47,774 nucleotides of DNA from contig CALNGU010000007.1 of the NCBI GenBank assembly GCA_939800445.1, positions 1-47,774 on the forward strand. The letters are read 5' to 3'. The notes under the pieces were generated by a model, which was given only the letters and a program-made list of their open reading frames with translations, was not told the DNA's origin and ran no database searches. This document shows positions 6,909-15,812 of this stretch, piece after piece. Each line of letters opens with the position of its first letter. Position 1 is the stretch's first letter. Source of the stretch: an uncultured Bacteroidaceae bacterium (lineage in GTDB: Bacteria; Bacteroidota; Bacteroidia; Bacteroidales; Bacteroidaceae). A program made the translations under genes and the position numbers.

Positions 6909-8066
6909 TCAGCCTATGATGCGCTGCAACGCTTTCTCCACGTCCTTGGTGTCGGTGTAGAGGCGGTCGATGTCGCCCGACGGTGTGATGAGGTACATCG
7001 ACGGCACTGTCTTGATGTTGTAGGTGTCGATGATGGGCGAGTAGACTCCCTCGGGGTCCCAGACGCACGTCCACGGCAGGTTGTCGGTCGCCTGCATCCA
7101 GTAGTGCTGGTCGGCGTCGAGCGACACCTGGTAGATGGCGAGGCCGCGGTCCTTGTACCTGTCATGCATCTCGCGCAGCGCGAGGTTGTGCCCTACGGAG
7201 GTGGGCGACTGCTGCACGGTGAAGTCCAGGAGTATGGTATTCCCGACGAGGTCGCTCAGCTTGACTTCGTTGCCGTCGGCATCGGTCAGGGCGATGTCGA
7301 TGATGCCCGTCTCGTTGACCTTCTCCTCGGGGATGTAGAGTGTCCTCCCCTCGACCGTCCTGGTGTTGCGCATCCCGCGCAGCGTCAGGCTCGCCAGGTG
7401 CTTGGTGCGGTCGGCGTGGGGGTAGAGCCGCTCCATGCTCGTGGCGACCGCCGCGAAGCACTTGATGTCGTCGCGGTTGTTGTAGGGGTCGAAGACGAGG
7501 AAGTCGTTGATGCGCATGAACAGCGCGAAGTAGGAGTAGAGCCTGTTGGGGGCTGTGAAGATGTAGTTGCGCGCCACGTCGTCCTTGAATCGTGACAGCA
7601 TCGCAGCCACCGAGTCGTTGAAGGTGCGGACGGCCATCTCCTTGCGCACCGTCTGCCCCATGAGGTCGTCGATGGCGGCCTGGAGGGCGTTCTGCTTGAG
7701 CGACAGCTCCTTTATCTTGTCATTGTCGCCCGACGGGGTGATGGCATAGTCTTTCTCAAGCGTGGCGTAGTCGCCCCTGACATCCACCGTCTCGGTCGAG
7801 TCGACGACGAAGTTGACGTATTTGCTCCCGACGCGGAGGCGGAAGAACTCGGGGCTGTCATAGCGGTCGATGCTGAACGCGAAACTGCCCCCCTCGTCCA
7901 GCATCACCGAGTCGAGCGGCTCGTTGGCGGCGACACCGACGTTCTCGACGTAGAGCATACGCCCGACGGCGTTGTCGATCGTGCCTTTGACCTTGAAGTG
8001 GGGCGTGTCGCTGCACGATGCCAGCAGCATGGCGAGCAGCACGGCTATGATTGGCAAATTCTTCAT
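6909..8066 (-). CDS. Thioredoxin-fold lipoprotein lacking CXXC (DUF4369-type)
   Basis: Secreted lipoprotein of 385 residues. The start MKNLPIIAVLL gives a signal peptide with lipobox LLASC (Cys18); the frame remains open 11 codons upstream, but that would spoil the signal peptide. After the lipobox comes a beta-sandwich region typical of DUF4369 (about 22-125), a helical middle, and a TlpA/AhpC-like thioredoxin fold from about residue 265 with the cis-proline segment TVPSMY. Where a redox CXXC would be, at about 285-290, the sequence is QQSPTS; no Cys pair exists there. The family is common in Bacteroidales as surface or periplasmic lipoproteins; without the cysteines a redox role is unlikely and a binding or structural role is inferred. 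Confidence 0.82.
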   Translation of the reverse strand: MKNLPIIAVLLAMLLASCSDTPHFKVKGTIDNAVGRMLYVENVGVAANEPLDSVMLDEGGSFAFSIDRYDSPEFFRLRVGSKYVNFVVDSTETVDVRGDYATLEKDYAITPSGDNDKIKELSLKQNALQAAIDDLMGQTVRKEMAVRTFNDSVAAMLSRFKDDVARNYIFTAPNRLYSYFALFMRINDFLVFDPYNNRDDIKCFAAVATSMERLYPHADRTKHLASLTLRGMRNTRTVEGRTLYIPEEKVNETGIIDIALTDADGNEVKLSDLVGNTILLDFTVQQSPTSVGHNLALREMHDRYKDRGLAIYQVSLDADQHYWMQATDNLPWTCVWDPEGVYSPIIDTYNIKTVPSMYLITPSGDIDRLYTDTKDVEKALQRIIG

Positions 8067-8096
8067 TTCGGCTTTTGGTAAAAGGGTTGTGATGTG

Positions 8097-8104
8097 CAAA
8101 TTTA
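8097..8104 (-). promoter_or_regulatory. -7 box for the thioredoxin-fold lipoprotein
   Basis: TAAATTTG on the minus strand, an exact TAnnTTTG match 30 bases before the start codon. No clear -33 box. Confidence 0.45.
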
Positions 8105-8200
8105 ACCATTTTTACCTTACCGAGAGCCATCCGAGGGGGCGAAATTGCTCATTATCAACAAAAATAAACGGGAAATGCCTGCACCGAATGATTATAGTCG

Positions 8201-8208
8201 TATATTTG
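8201..8208 (+). promoter_or_regulatory. -7 box for pnp
   Basis: TATATTTG, exact match to TAnnTTTG, 38 bases before the pnp ATG; the -33 position is weak. It is divergent to the lipoprotein promoter at 8097. Confidence 0.5.
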
Positions 8209-8246
8209 TACGAATTTTATGAAATGATACTGATAAAAGCAATCTT

Positions 8247-10460
<2,214 letters not shown>

Positions 10461-10485
10461 CGCGTCCTTTGACACTGGCATGATG

Positions 10486-10526
10486 AGCGTGTCCGCAGGC
10501 AATGGCTTGCGGGCACGCTTTCTTTT
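10486..10526 (+). terminator. Terminator after pnp
   Basis: Long stem 10486-10500 with 10505-10519 (outer part AGCGTG/CACGCT, inner part with G-T wobbles), four-base loop AATG, followed by TTCTTTTTG. Confidence 0.82.
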
Positions 10527-10691
10527 TGCATCAGCCGCCAGGCAGCCGCGTGTGACGGGCGGTGGCGTTGCGTCTGATGCTGCGCGTCGTTGCATCAGGT
10601 GACTTTGCCGATGCCGTGCGGCCTTTCCGCACTGAGCATCCCATGCCGCCGCAGATGAGTCGTGTGCGTGAGTGAAAGGGGGATGCACCCC

Positions 10692-10834
10692 CTTTCTTTC
10701 ACACTCTTTAGAGTGTTTTCTTTATGTTACCGTATACGTAACCGTATCCGTTACTGTATCTGTTACTGTATAGCCGGGCTTTGCCGGGCAAACGCGAGCA
10801 AACGCGGGCAAACGCGGGCAAACGCGGGCAAATG
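10692..10834 (+). repeat. Composite repeat cassette, copy 1
   Basis: Three parts in a row. First a 27-base box (10701-10727) that contains the small palindrome ACACTCTTTAGAGTGT and is identical to the box in copy 2. Then a hexamer array at about 10727-10772 alternating GTWACY and GTATMY. Then six decamers at 10773-10832 of the form GCCGGGCTTT, GCCGGGCAAA, CGCGAGCAAA and three CGCGGGCAAA. No protein is encoded. The period of ten bases in the last part is close to one helical turn. Confidence 0.85.
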
Positions 10835-10893
10835 CTCTCCCTTATCAGGTCGGATCCGCCATGATTGGAATCTTGATTGCCGTGTGTGCGTGT

Positions 10894-11002
10894 GCTTTCT
10901 TTTACACTCTTTAGAGTGTTTTCTTTATGTAACTGTATCCGTAACTGTATACGTTACTGTTACTGTATAGCTAGCAATTGCTAGCATTTGCTAGCAAATG
11001 CA
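10894..11002 (+). repeat. Composite repeat cassette, copy 2
   Basis: Same order as copy 1: CTTTCTTT, the identical 27-base hairpin box (10904-10930), a hexamer array (about 10929-10969) with GTAACT, GTATCC, GTATAC and GTTACT units, and a decamer array (10970-10999) with GCTAGCAATT, GCTAGCATTT and GCTAGCAAAT. The decamers differ in sequence from copy 1 but keep the pattern GC-two bases-GC followed by an A/T tract. The start of the BspA-type gene is 140 bases downstream. Confidence 0.85.
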
Positions 11003-11072
11003 TACCTCCTTTTGCTTCTGGCTCGTGGGCTGGTGGCGTGTTGCCGGTGCGGTCGTTTTTAGTGCCTTTCCC

Positions 11073-11104
11073 CTTGTCTTTGCGGGGAGAAAAAGTTATA
11101 TTTG
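11073..11104 (+). promoter_or_regulatory. Promoter for the first BspA-type gene
   Basis: CTTG (11073-11076), 20-base spacer, TATATTTG (11097-11104, exact -7 box), 37 bases before the ATG. It lies just downstream of the second repeat cassette. Confidence 0.6.
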
Positions 11105-11141
11105 CGTTATTGGTAACAATCCGCTAAATCAAGGGAATACT

Positions 11142-12110
11142 ATGAAAAACGATTGCCTTAAACTGCTGTTCACCATGCTGCTTGCCCTGGCGGGCGTGGC
11201 GGCGAGTGCCGCCGAATACGACTTTGAGACCGATGGGATATATTACAACATCCTGTCCGAGGACGACATGACCGTCGAGGTGACTGCCTCGCCCAGCATC
11301 TACGGCTATGAGGGCAGCATAACCGTCCCGCCGACGGTCGAGCATGACGGCAAGACCTACGCCGTCGCGGCGGTGGGGTCGGTGTCGTTCTACGGCAACT
11401 CGGTGGACACCATCGTGATGCCCTCAGTCACCGAGGTGGGGCTGTCGGCGTTTGTCAACTGCTATTCGCTCAGGCACGTCTCCATGCCGTCAGTCACGAC
11501 GGTGGGCGACTACGCCTTCTACGGTTGCCGGGCATTGTCGTCGATTGAGATGCAGTCGGTCGAGCGTGTCGGCAACGGGGCGTTTGACTACTGCGAGATG
11601 TTGACCTCGGTCGATTTGCGGTCCGTCACCGAGATAGGCTGGGACGGCTTCTACAGCTGCTCGTCCCTGACGAGCCTTGACCTGCCCGCCGCCATCACGT
11701 CGATAGGCGATGAGGCGTTTGCCCGCTGCACCTCGCTCGACACCGTGCGCTGCCATTGGACGGAGCCGCTGGCGTGCCGTCCCGCATTCGAGCCTGCGGT
11801 GCTCGACAGTGCCATGCTCTGCGTCCCCGCCGGCACCAAGGCGGCCTATGAGGCGACAGCTCCCTGGAACGGCTTCAAGAACATCGTGGAGGAAGGCCGT
11901 TCATCCATCGCCTCCACCCAGTCATCCGTTTCCACCGTCACCGTCATCGACGGCGCGATAGTCATAGGGGGCGAGACACTGCAAGAGGTCGAAGTCTACA
12001 CCCCTGGCGGCGAGTGCGTCCACCGTGGCACGGACGCGAGGATAGAGGGCTTGCCGCACGGGGTCTATGTCGTCCGTGTGGGGCAAGGCACGGTGAAGGT
12101 GGTGTTGTGA
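11142..12110 (+). CDS. BspA-type leucine-rich repeat secreted protein (short paralogue)
   Basis: Secreted protein of 322 residues. The ATG at 11142 begins a clear signal peptide (MKNDCLKLLFTMLLALAGV, cleavage near ASAAE); the open frame upstream precedes the promoter and is ignored. A short beta-rich head (IYYNIL, TVEVT, YAVAAVG) is followed by about five LRR_5/BspA repeats of 22-23 residues with the pattern C-x3-L-x2-[IV]-x-[ML]-P-x-V-T-x-[IV]-G. The C-terminal 60 residues (VTVIDGAIVI ... GVYVVRVGQG) form a small beta module like the sorting or anchoring tails of Bacteroidales secreted proteins. Related to the longer protein downstream over head and tail. BspA proteins bind host or microbial surfaces; here this is inference from family. 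Confidence 0.88.
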   Translation: MKNDCLKLLFTMLLALAGVAASAAEYDFETDGIYYNILSEDDMTVEVTASPSIYGYEGSITVPPTVEHDGKTYAVAAVGSVSFYGNSVDTIVMPSVTEVGLSAFVNCYSLRHVSMPSVTTVGDYAFYGCRALSSIEMQSVERVGNGAFDYCEMLTSVDLRSVTEIGWDGFYSCSSLTSLDLPAAITSIGDEAFARCTSLDTVRCHWTEPLACRPAFEPAVLDSAMLCVPAGTKAAYEATAPWNGFKNIVEEGRSSIASTQSSVSTVTVIDGAIVIGGETLQEVEVYTPGGECVHRGTDARIEGLPHGVYVVRVGQGTVKVVL

Positions 12111-12177
12111 GGCAATGATGGCAGAGCGTCGCATCCCTATCCGTCAATGACAGGCGGCGGATGGTGTAAAGAAGAGG

Positions 12178-12216
12178 CGGGCGAGGACTGTGGCAGTCTC
12201 CGCCCGACGTGTTTTT
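12178..12216 (+). terminator. Terminator after the first BspA-type gene
   Basis: Stem CGGGCGAGGACTG (12178-12190) / CAGTCTCCGCCCG (12194-12206) with a two-base internal mismatch, then GACGTGTTTTT. The 3' untranslated sequence up to this hairpin is similar to that after the second BspA-type gene (14649-14750). Confidence 0.75.
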
Positions 12217-12228
12217 CGTGTCTTATGT

Positions 12229-12258
12229 TTTGACAAACAAGGATAAGAGTTATATTTG
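12229..12258 (+). promoter_or_regulatory. Promoter for the structured RNA / second BspA-type gene
   Basis: TTTG (12229-12232), 18-base spacer, TATATTTG (12251-12258). A full match to both boxes. The nearest start codon is 344 bases downstream, so it makes either a long leader or a separate RNA. Confidence 0.65.
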
Positions 12259-12264
12259 CCTGTG

Positions 12265-12552
12265 GATTTGGAGATGAGCTGTGGAGACAGCCCTCGGATC
12301 CGAGTTTTTTGTTTGGCGGAGCAATCCGCCAGAAAAGGTGTTATTGAAATTTTATCTTCTGCATTCAAACTTGGCGGTTTGTAAAATCCACGAAGATAAT
12401 CTGGCAATAGCACCTGCATCATGGCAATGCTATGCCCCTACGGAGGGGACGGTATATGTCAATCGGTGTGGGGCTGTTGTCTTATCCGTGGATGTGGTAC
12501 GCCAAGACCCGAATGCAGGATAAGACGGAGATACAATCCTCACACCTTTTTT
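12265..12552 (+). ncRNA. Candidate structured RNA, unclassified (~290 bases)
   Basis: From the promoter to a T-run the sequence is a series of stems: GCTGT/ACAGC (about 12278-12291); GGCGGA/TCCGCC with a GCAA tetraloop (12315-12330); a long interrupted helix GGTGTTATTG (12337-12346) with CAATAGCACC (12405-12414) continued by TTATCTTC (12352-12359) with GAAGATAA (12392-12399) and capped by CAAAC/GTTTG; CCCCT/AGGGG with loop ACGG (12435-12448); GTCTTATCC (12479-12487) with GGATAAGAC (12518-12526); and a closing stem GGTGTGGGG (12465-12473) with CCTCACACC (12538-12546, one mismatch) followed by six T (12547-12552). The conserved marks of RNase P, SRP RNA and tmRNA were looked for by eye and not found. 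It could be an independent RNA or an attenuating leader. Confidence 0.55.
12538..12552 (+). terminator. T-run after the closing stem of the structured RNA
   Basis: CCTCACACC followed by six T. The partner strand GGTGTGGGG (12465-12473) is 64 bases upstream with another perfect stem in between, so the terminator is a multi-part structure and weaker evidence than a simple hairpin. Confidence 0.45.
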
Positions 12553-12602
12553 ATGTTTAAGCTAATCGCTCCATCGGAGGATGAGGGGCAGGAGGTAATT
12601 TT

Positions 12603-14648
12603 ATGAGTGTCATTTTGAAAGTTGATGAAAAAGTTAAGTCTATCATTGACAAACTCCCGGAGGGATATTCAGATGATGATTTCTTGGAAGCATTCAAAAA
12701 AGAGTATCCTAAAGATTATCAAAAGTGTTGGGATTGCTACTTGGAAGAAGAGCGTAAGACAAAGCCAGGGAAACCTCATCCTATGCAACATCCTGACAAG
12801 CATATCAAGAATGCATTAAAATCATATTTGAGTCGTAAAGCATCAAAAGAACAAAAGACAATGAAAACTAATTATTTAAAGTGCCTGCTTGCCACCTTGC
12901 TGGCTGTCGCAGGGTTTATAACGGCAAAAGCCGAAAGTTTCAAGATAGACGGCCTGTATTACAACATCATCTCGGAAGAAGAAAAAACAGTGGAAGTGAC
13001 ATATTATTATCAAGATGATGACTATTATAATAGTTATGACAGTGACAAACTTGACTCAGAGGGATTGACAAAGTATAAAGGAGACCAGACCATTCCAGAA
13101 AAGGTCGTTTATAAAGGGGCGGCATACACCGTCGCGGCCATAGGCTCCCATGCATTTGACTGTTGTCCTTACTTGACATCATTGACAATCCCTGCTTCCG
13201 TAATCAGTATAGATGATTATGCATTTAGCGATTGCTTATCTCTTGCCTCTGTCGATTTGCCCTCTGTCACATCGATAGGGGAGGATACGTTTTCTGGTTG
13301 CACCTCCCTGGCCTCGATTGATTTGCCCTCTGTCACATCGATAGGGGTGAATACGTTTTCTGGTTGCACCTCCCTGGCCTCGATAGATATGCCCTCAGTC
13401 ACGTCGATAGGGCTTGGTGCGTTTAGGGATTGCACCTCGTTGGTCTTTGTGGATATACCCTTAGTCACGTCTATAGGGAGTTATGCGTTTAAAGGTTGCA
13501 CCAATCTGAAAGAGATCAATGTAGATATATCTAATAACAATTATGCATCTGTAGATGGTGTGTTATATAATAAAGATGTGACAGAACTGATACTTTGTCC
13601 AACGGGCAAAACGTCATTAGAAGTCCCTAATACTGTGATTGGTATAGCAGATGAAGCGTTTTGGGGCTGCACTTCCCTATCCTCGATTGATATGCCTTTG
13701 GTCACGTCTATAGGGAATTATGCGTTTTCTGATTGCACTTCTCTGTCCTCGATTAATATTCCCTCTGTCACGTCTATGGAGACTTATGCGTTTTCTGATT
13801 GTACCTCTCTGTCCTCGATTGATATGCCTTTGGTCACGTCGATAGGGTACAGTGCGTTTTCTGGTTGCACCTCTCTGTCCTCGATTGATATGCCTTTGGT
13901 CACGTCGATAGGGGAGGATACGTTTTCTGGTTGCACCTCTCTGACTTCGATTGATATGCCCTCAGTCACGTCGATAGGGAATTATGCGTTTGAAGGTTGC
14001 ACCTCCCTGGTTTTGATTGATATGCCTTTAGTCACGTCGATAGGGAATTATGCGTTTGAAGGTTGCACCTCCCTGGTCTTGATTGATATGCCTTTAGTCA
14101 CGTCGATAGGGGGGTATGCGTTTGAGGACTGCACCTCTCTGGCCTTTGTGGATATACCTGCCTCTGTCACGTCGATAGGGTGGCATGCGTTTGAAGGTTG
14201 CACCTCTCTGGCCTTTGTGGATATACCTGCCTCTGTCACGTCGATAGGGATTGATGCGTTTTTGGGTTGTGGCTTGACTTCCGTTTTTTGCCACTGGCAA
14301 GAGCCATTGGAGCTAGAAGATGATCCATTTTTCAGTCATGCCGCTACTCTCTATGTCCCCGCTGGCACGAAGTCGGCATACGAGGCTGTTTACCCGTGGA
14401 GCGAGTTTGGTAGAATCGTAGAGATGTACTACTCATCCATTGACGAGGCTAAAGCCTCCGCCCCGACCGTCACCGTCATCGACGGCGCGATAGTCATCGA
14501 GGGTGAGACGGATATGGCGCAACCGGTCGAGGTCTACTCCACCGGCGGGCAGTGCGTCCACCGTGGCACTGGCATGAGGATAGAGGGGCTGCCGCACGGG
14601 GTCTATGTCGTCCGTGTGGGACAAGGCACGGCGAAGGTGGTGTTGTGA
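12603..14648 (+). CDS. BspA-type LRR protein with an extra N-terminal segment ahead of an internal signal peptide
   Basis: The open frame has 681 codons. Residues 1-86 are charged, Lys-rich and soluble-looking (starts MSVILKVDEKVK, contains EYPKDYQKCW and KPGKPHPM) with no signal peptide. At residue 87 (ATG 12861) a normal signal peptide begins, MKTNYLKCLLATLLAVAG, preceded by an A-rich stretch that suits a Bacteroidota start, giving a 595-residue secreted protein. After the head (LYYNIISE) come about 15 LRR_5/BspA repeats of 22-23 residues (C-TSLSSIDMPLVTSIGNYAF type), a non-repeat insert (about 13510-13650), and the same C-terminal tail as the 11142 gene. The body is clearly AT-richer than the surroundings while the last ~190 bases are GC-rich. 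Either two overlapping translation products or a fusion; the start cannot be settled by sequence alone. Confidence 0.8.
   Translation: MSVILKVDEKVKSIIDKLPEGYSDDDFLEAFKKEYPKDYQKCWDCYLEEERKTKPGKPHPMQHPDKHIKNALKSYLSRKASKEQKTMKTNYLKCLLATLLAVAGFITAKAESFKIDGLYYNIISEEEKTVEVTYYYQDDDYYNSYDSDKLDSEGLTKYKGDQTIPEKVVYKGAAYTVAAIGSHAFDCCPYLTSLTIPASVISIDDYAFSDCLSLASVDLPSVTSIGEDTFSGCTSLASIDLPSVTSIGVNTFSGCTSLASIDMPSVTSIGLGAFRDCTSLVFVDIPLVTSIGSYAFKGCTNLKEINVDISNNNYASVDGVLYNKDVTELILCPTGKTSLEVPNTVIGIADEAFWGCTSLSSIDMPLVTSIGNYAFSDCTSLSSINIPSVTSMETYAFSDCTSLSSIDMPLVTSIGYSAFSGCTSLSSIDMPLVTSIGEDTFSGCTSLTSIDMPSVTSIGNYAFEGCTSLVLIDMPLVTSIGNYAFEGCTSLVLIDMPLVTSIGGYAFEDCTSLAFVDIPASVTSIGWHAFEGCTSLAFVDIPASVTSIGIDAFLGCGLTSVFCHWQEPLELEDDPFFSHAATLYVPAGTKSAYEAVYPWSEFGRIVEMYYSSIDEAKASAPTVTVIDGAIVIEGETDMAQPVEVYSTGGQCVHRGTGMRIEGLPHGVYVVRVGQGTAKVVL
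13235..14270 (+). repeat. 66-base coding repeats in the BspA-type gene
   Basis: The LRR units are repeated at DNA level with a period of 66 (sometimes 69) bases. Two adjacent units around 13977-14108 differ at a single base in 66. Such near-identity points to recent unit gain by recombination or slippage. Confidence 0.85.
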
Positions 14649-14710
14649 GGAGATGACGGAGCGTCGCATCCCCCCTGCCAATGACAGGAGGTTGATGAAC
14701 CATCAACCAT

Positions 14711-14750
14711 CGGGCGGAGGGCTGTGTCAGTCCCCCGCCCGACGTGTTTT
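14711..14750 (+). terminator. Terminator after the second BspA-type gene
   Basis: Stem 14711-14724 with 14728-14741 (CGGGCGG/CCGCCCG outer part, two internal mismatches), then GACGTGTTTT. Homologous to the hairpin at 12178. Confidence 0.7.
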
Positions 14751-14774
14751 GCAGGGTGTTGGCAGGTGAGCCGT

Positions 14775-14805
14775 GTTGGTATTGTTGTCAATCTTGCTAA
14801 CTTTG
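14775..14805 (+). promoter_or_regulatory. Promoter for metF
   Basis: GTTG (14775-14778), 19-base spacer, TAACTTTG (14798-14805); both fit the consensus. The metF ATG is 50 bases downstream. Confidence 0.6.
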
Positions 14806-14855
14806 CACGATGATGGCACACAGTGCATTGTTGTTTGACACTCAATCGGAAGCAG

Positions 14856-15809
14856 ATGAATGTTAGCGAAATGATAAGGACATCGACCTCCACGGCTTTC
14901 TCTTTCGAGATACTGCCGCCGCTCAAGGGGACTGGCATCGACAAGGTGTACAGGGACATCGAGAGGCTCAGGGAGTTTGACCCGAAATACATAAACATCA
15001 CGACGCATTGCAGCGAATGCGTCTACCGCGACATGGGGGGAGGCGTCTATCGCTGCGACCGCCTGCGACGCAGGCCGGGGACGGTGGCGGTGGCGGCGGC
15101 GGTGCAAAACCGTTATGGCATCCCCGTCGTGCCGCACATCCTGTGCAGCGGTTTCACCAAGGAGGAGACGGAGTATGTGCTCATCGACCTCCAGTTCCTC
15201 GGCATCTATGACCTGCTGGTGCTGCGGGGCGACAAGGTGCGGCATGAGCCGGGCTTCGTCCCCGAGCAGGGGGGCAATGCCCATGCGATAGACCTCATCG
15301 GGCAGATAAACGACTTCAACCAGGGCATCTTCGTCGATGGCTCGCCCATCAAGCGCACCGGCACGCCGTTCAGCTACGGTGTGGCGTGTTACCCCGAGAA
15401 GCATGAGGAGGCTCCCAACATCGAGAGCGACATCTACTGGCTCAAGCGCAAGGTGGAGGCGGGGGCGGAGTATGCCGTGACGCAGCTCTTCTACGACAAC
15501 GCCAAGTACTTCGACTTCGTTGCCCGCGTCAGGGCGGAGGGGATAGACATCCCCATCATCCCGGGCATCAAGCCTCTCAACAAGCTGTCGCAGCTGTCGG
15601 CCGTGCCGAGGACGTTCAAGGTGGACATCCCCGTCGCGCTTGCCGAGGCCATGCGTGCCTGCCGCAACGACGAGGAGGCTGCGCAGGTGGGCGTGGAGTG
15701 GTGCGTGGAGCAGTGCCGCGAGCTGATGGCGGCGGGCGTGCCGAGCATCCACTTCTACTCCTATTCGGCTGTCGAGAGCGTCTACAACGTGGCGAAGAAA
15801 ATCTATTGA
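14856..15809 (+). CDS. metF: Methylenetetrahydrofolate reductase
   Basis: Flavoprotein that reduces 5,10-methylenetetrahydrofolate to 5-methyl-THF for methionine synthesis; cytosolic, 317 residues, a TIM barrel. The N-terminal SFEILPP motif carries the catalytic Glu; further typical segments are NITTHCSE, VPHILCSGFT, LVLRGDK, GVACYPEKHEE (folate site) and TQLFYDN, followed by IPGIKPL. ATG 14856 (MNVSEMI) is chosen because it follows the promoter at the usual distance and matches family length; the open frame begins 11 codons earlier. Three bases separate its stop from the delta' gene, so they share a transcript. Confidence 0.95.
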   Translation: MNVSEMIRTSTSTAFSFEILPPLKGTGIDKVYRDIERLREFDPKYINITTHCSECVYRDMGGGVYRCDRLRRRPGTVAVAAAVQNRYGIPVVPHILCSGFTKEETEYVLIDLQFLGIYDLLVLRGDKVRHEPGFVPEQGGNAHAIDLIGQINDFNQGIFVDGSPIKRTGTPFSYGVACYPEKHEEAPNIESDIYWLKRKVEAGAEYAVTQLFYDNAKYFDFVARVRAEGIDIPIIPGIKPLNKLSQLSAVPRTFKVDIPVALAEAMRACRNDEEAAQVGVEWCVEQCRELMAAGVPSIHFYSYSAVESVYNVAKKIY

Positions 15810-15812
15810 GCT

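Noticed and set aside
12281-12523. 80-codon open frame starting at a GTG inside the candidate structured RNA
   Set aside because: No recognisable domain, a rare start, and the region shows several paired stems spread over the frame, which fits RNA structure better than protein coding.
12251-12552. The structured region as RNase P RNA, SRP RNA, tmRNA or a group II intron
   Set aside because: The conserved sequence marks of those RNAs (for SRP the GGAAGCA-type loop, for tmRNA the T-loop GGTTCGA, for RNase P the GAGGAAAGTC box) are not seen, and there is no reverse transcriptase.
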